Assembly (NCBI RefSeq): GCF_000972845.2
Contig: NC_040013.1
Location: forward strand, 8,520,061-8,584,060
Source of the DNA: Larimichthys crocea
Lineage: Eukaryota; Chordata; Actinopteri; Sciaenidae
Direction of reading: 5' to 3'
DNA: 64,000 bases
Both the position numbers and the translations under genes were made by a program. Within the stretch, counting starts at the first letter, position 1. Each line of letters starts with the position of its first letter. Below the pieces are notes generated by a model. The model saw nothing but the letters and a program-made list of their open reading frames with translations. It was not told the DNA's origin and did not search any database. Of this stretch, positions 62,378 through 64,000 are shown one piece after another.

Positions 62378-62660
62378 TGCTTAGAGAGCAGGTGCGGAGC
62401 AGGCGGTGGAGAGCGCGGAAACAGATCAAGACGATGCTNNNNNNNNNNCCTCCCCGTGGACAAATGAGGCATTGCAGCTGGTTTTCAAACAGACTGCTTA
62501 GGGGCGTTTCCAGTCGGGGCCTCACTGACTACGTCATCGCGGGGGATTACATTTCGGTCACGTGCCAGCCAAGGACCTGTGACGGACCAGCCACGGTCCC
62601 GTCACGGTCCCGTCACGGTTCCGTCACGGAAACACGGGAACTTTTAAGTTGCTACATCTG
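62378..62660. repeat. CpG-rich core with 11-bp tandem repeat
   Basis: The spacer between the direct repeats is strikingly CpG-rich for this window. It includes an 11-bp tandem repeat CACGGTCCCGT (3.5 units, 62,592-62,630), preceded by the inverted form GTGACGG at 62,578-62,584, so a hairpin is possible. It also contains the assembly gap. High CpG suggests a young insertion or an unmethylated functional segment. Confidence 0.7.
62439..62448. other. Assembly gap (10 N)
   Basis: Ten consecutive N. The gap sits inside a repeat-flanked CpG-rich core, where assembly is expected to fail; the 10-base length may be a placeholder. Confidence 1.
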
Positions 62661-62964
62661 TAGATTCTGTCCCCCCTTATAAAAAGTATCCTGTGCATAT
62701 CCTTCTTGACCACTAGTAGTGCTGTGGAGCATTTACCAGATTTCGTTCACATCCTGTTCATTAGTGCATGAGGTGTAATACACAGGGTCCAGTCGAATAG
62801 TCAAATTTGCTTAGGAACCTTCCTAACTGAGTGAAATTAAACTACATGCTAAGAGTGCACAGGGAGTATCTAGTAAGTATCTCAGCTCCGTGTTTTGTAG
62901 TCCATCTTCTGGACTTTGTAGTTTTACCACAGGTCACGTCAGTAACTTTCACAGTCGCATAATG
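62661..62964. repeat. Direct repeat unit B
   Basis: Second copy of unit A, about 304 bases, in the same orientation. Differences from A include CTCCGT for ATGCAC near the 3' end and ATTTACC for AATCACC. Confidence 0.95.
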
Positions 62965-63146
62965 ACGTAGTCTAAGTGTAAGTGCAGTCGGATTCTCTGA
63001 ACACCGTGGTCATCTTCTCCTAACTCCTTATGAATTCTCCTTCACATCTTTCCTTGACCTCGTGACGTTTTCTATCGAGGTCAAGGAAAAGTGATTAGGA
63101 AAGGACTCAGGAGCTAATTTTTTGGACTATTCGACCGTACCCACGG
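62965..63146. mobile_element. Fold-back (MITE-like) end of the composite element
   Basis: A perfect 14-bp inverted repeat, TTTCCTTGACCTCG ... CGAGGTCAAGGAAA (63,046-63,086), encloses a 13-base loop. The outer arms (CTCCTAACTCCTT ... AGGACTCAGGAG) extend the palindrome imperfectly. The terminal GGACTATTCGACCGTACCC (63,124-63,142) is an inverted partner of GGGTCCGGTCGAATAGTC in both direct-repeat units. The whole 62,070-63,146 block therefore looks like a miniature inverted-repeat element, or two nested ones, without coding capacity. Confidence 0.6.
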
Positions 63147-64000
63147 TTTTGTGTCAGTAACTGACATTTGGTGGCAGTATGGACCAAGAGATGTAGTAAT
63201 AAACCAATAAAGACAAGGCAGTAGAAGAGTTTGTTTCAAATTCTTCCAGAATTTTGAGTTTTTGAGTTGCTCTTTTTGTGTTCTTTGCTGTAAAATGTTT
63301 AAATATGTGTTGCTATCATCAACCATGCAAAGGTTGCTCATCCAAGGTGCCAGTTACACTGCAGTAGCTTCAAAACTATCCAAGAAAAGTACAACTTATA
63401 ATAACTATGTTGTTAGTCATGTTTATTGCAGCGTCAGCGATCAATAACTTGACAAAGATGAGTTTTAGTTTATTTCATGTGGTTGACTTCATTGGCCAAA
63501 CACCCATGAGTTCCAACCAATTTCTCTGTGATGCTTTTAACTGTGTTGCAGGAAACACGCTGGACTTGAGAGCCACTTAAACATGACTGCTTCAGTTGGA
63601 CTGTCAAGTTACAGCCTCATTGTTAAAACACCAGAGAACGAGAAAATCAGGCCCTTGAGGCAAAAGCCTCATATGCCACTGTGTTGAAATTCAGTTTTTG
63701 ATTCAGCCCTGTAATAAAATCCTCCCGAAAAATCTGGACTGCCTTGTAGTCTGACCTACCATAAGGAGGGACACATTTGCTTTGTGTTCTATTCACGCCA
63801 TGTACGCGGGTGAGGAGGGCGCTTGCCAGAAACAGCCGGCCCTTCAAGGGAGGCATCTGACTGCTGCTTCAACTTTTTTTCTTCTGCAAACTTCACTGAA
63901 TAGACACACATCCCCCACACTAGATATGACGACACAGATGTTCACAGGTTCCATTATAAAAAATGTATTATGTTGGTAAATACTATTTCATATTGAGTGC
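63147..64000. other. Noncoding stretch, no gene seen
   Basis: Unique-looking AT-leaning DNA; CpGs at 63,795-63,815. The short frames (63,114-63,341 minus, 63,647-63,856 minus) are unrecognised. Confidence 0.4.

Noticed and set aside
1..64000. tRNA, rRNA, microRNA, CRISPR, viral or retroviral genes
   Set aside because: Looked for characteristic sequences (tRNA boxes with cloverleaf, well-known microRNA seeds, reverse transcriptase or transposase motifs, spaced identical repeats) and found only the decayed tRNA-derived SINEs.

Overview
This is a stretch of nuclear DNA from a ray-finned fish, most probably a percomorph teleost. The evidence is indirect but consistent. The sequence is AT-leaning, CpG-poor and intron-like. 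It is full of short microsatellites, a tRNA-related SINE, a 466-bp hAT-type element with an 8-bp target-site duplication, and several degenerate interspersed repeats of kinds I associate with perch-like fish introns. A 10-N assembly gap lies at 62,439-62,448. There is no operon structure, no long ORF with recognisable domains, and nothing bacterial or viral that I can support.

Layout. From 1 to 11,000 the sequence is noncoding, with CNE-like (conserved noncoding element-like) blocks near 950-1,400 and 9,820-9,960. From about 11,000 to 12,140 it has the character of a gene 5' end: a CpG cluster, GA/CT and GT simple repeats, a perfect CRE palindrome, and a strong minus-strand splice donor (AAG|GTAAGA) at 11,340. 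That donor lies 11 bases after an ATG in good context, so a transcription unit probably starts here and runs leftward out of the window. From 12,140 to 61,600 there is a gene-poor expanse of intergenic or intronic DNA with repeats and CNE-like blocks. A few isolated stretches are flanked by good splice sites (plus 28,078-28,135; minus 29,920-29,957; weaker at 24,110-24,257 and 38,662-38,807). At 61,643-61,690 on the minus strand is the best coding-exon candidate: 48 nt, frame-preserving, with an excellent polypyrimidine tract and splice sites, encoding VSGERMFLDFHTFDLK. I cannot assign it to a family with certainty; a CUB-domain strand is one weak possibility. From 62,070 to 63,146 there is a composite repeat of two ~305-bp direct copies around a CpG-rich core with an 11-bp tandem repeat, followed by a fold-back end.

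The two minus-strand signals, at 61.6 kb and 11.3 kb, are 50 kb apart. They cannot simply be joined in frame, because the 11.3-kb exon has stops in all three frames when read through from its acceptor. They are therefore more likely two genes, or a gene with an internal promoter. No previously undescribed biological system is evident; the interest lies in the isolated exons, the promoter and the repeat architecture. All CNE-like calls are by eye and no alignment was available.
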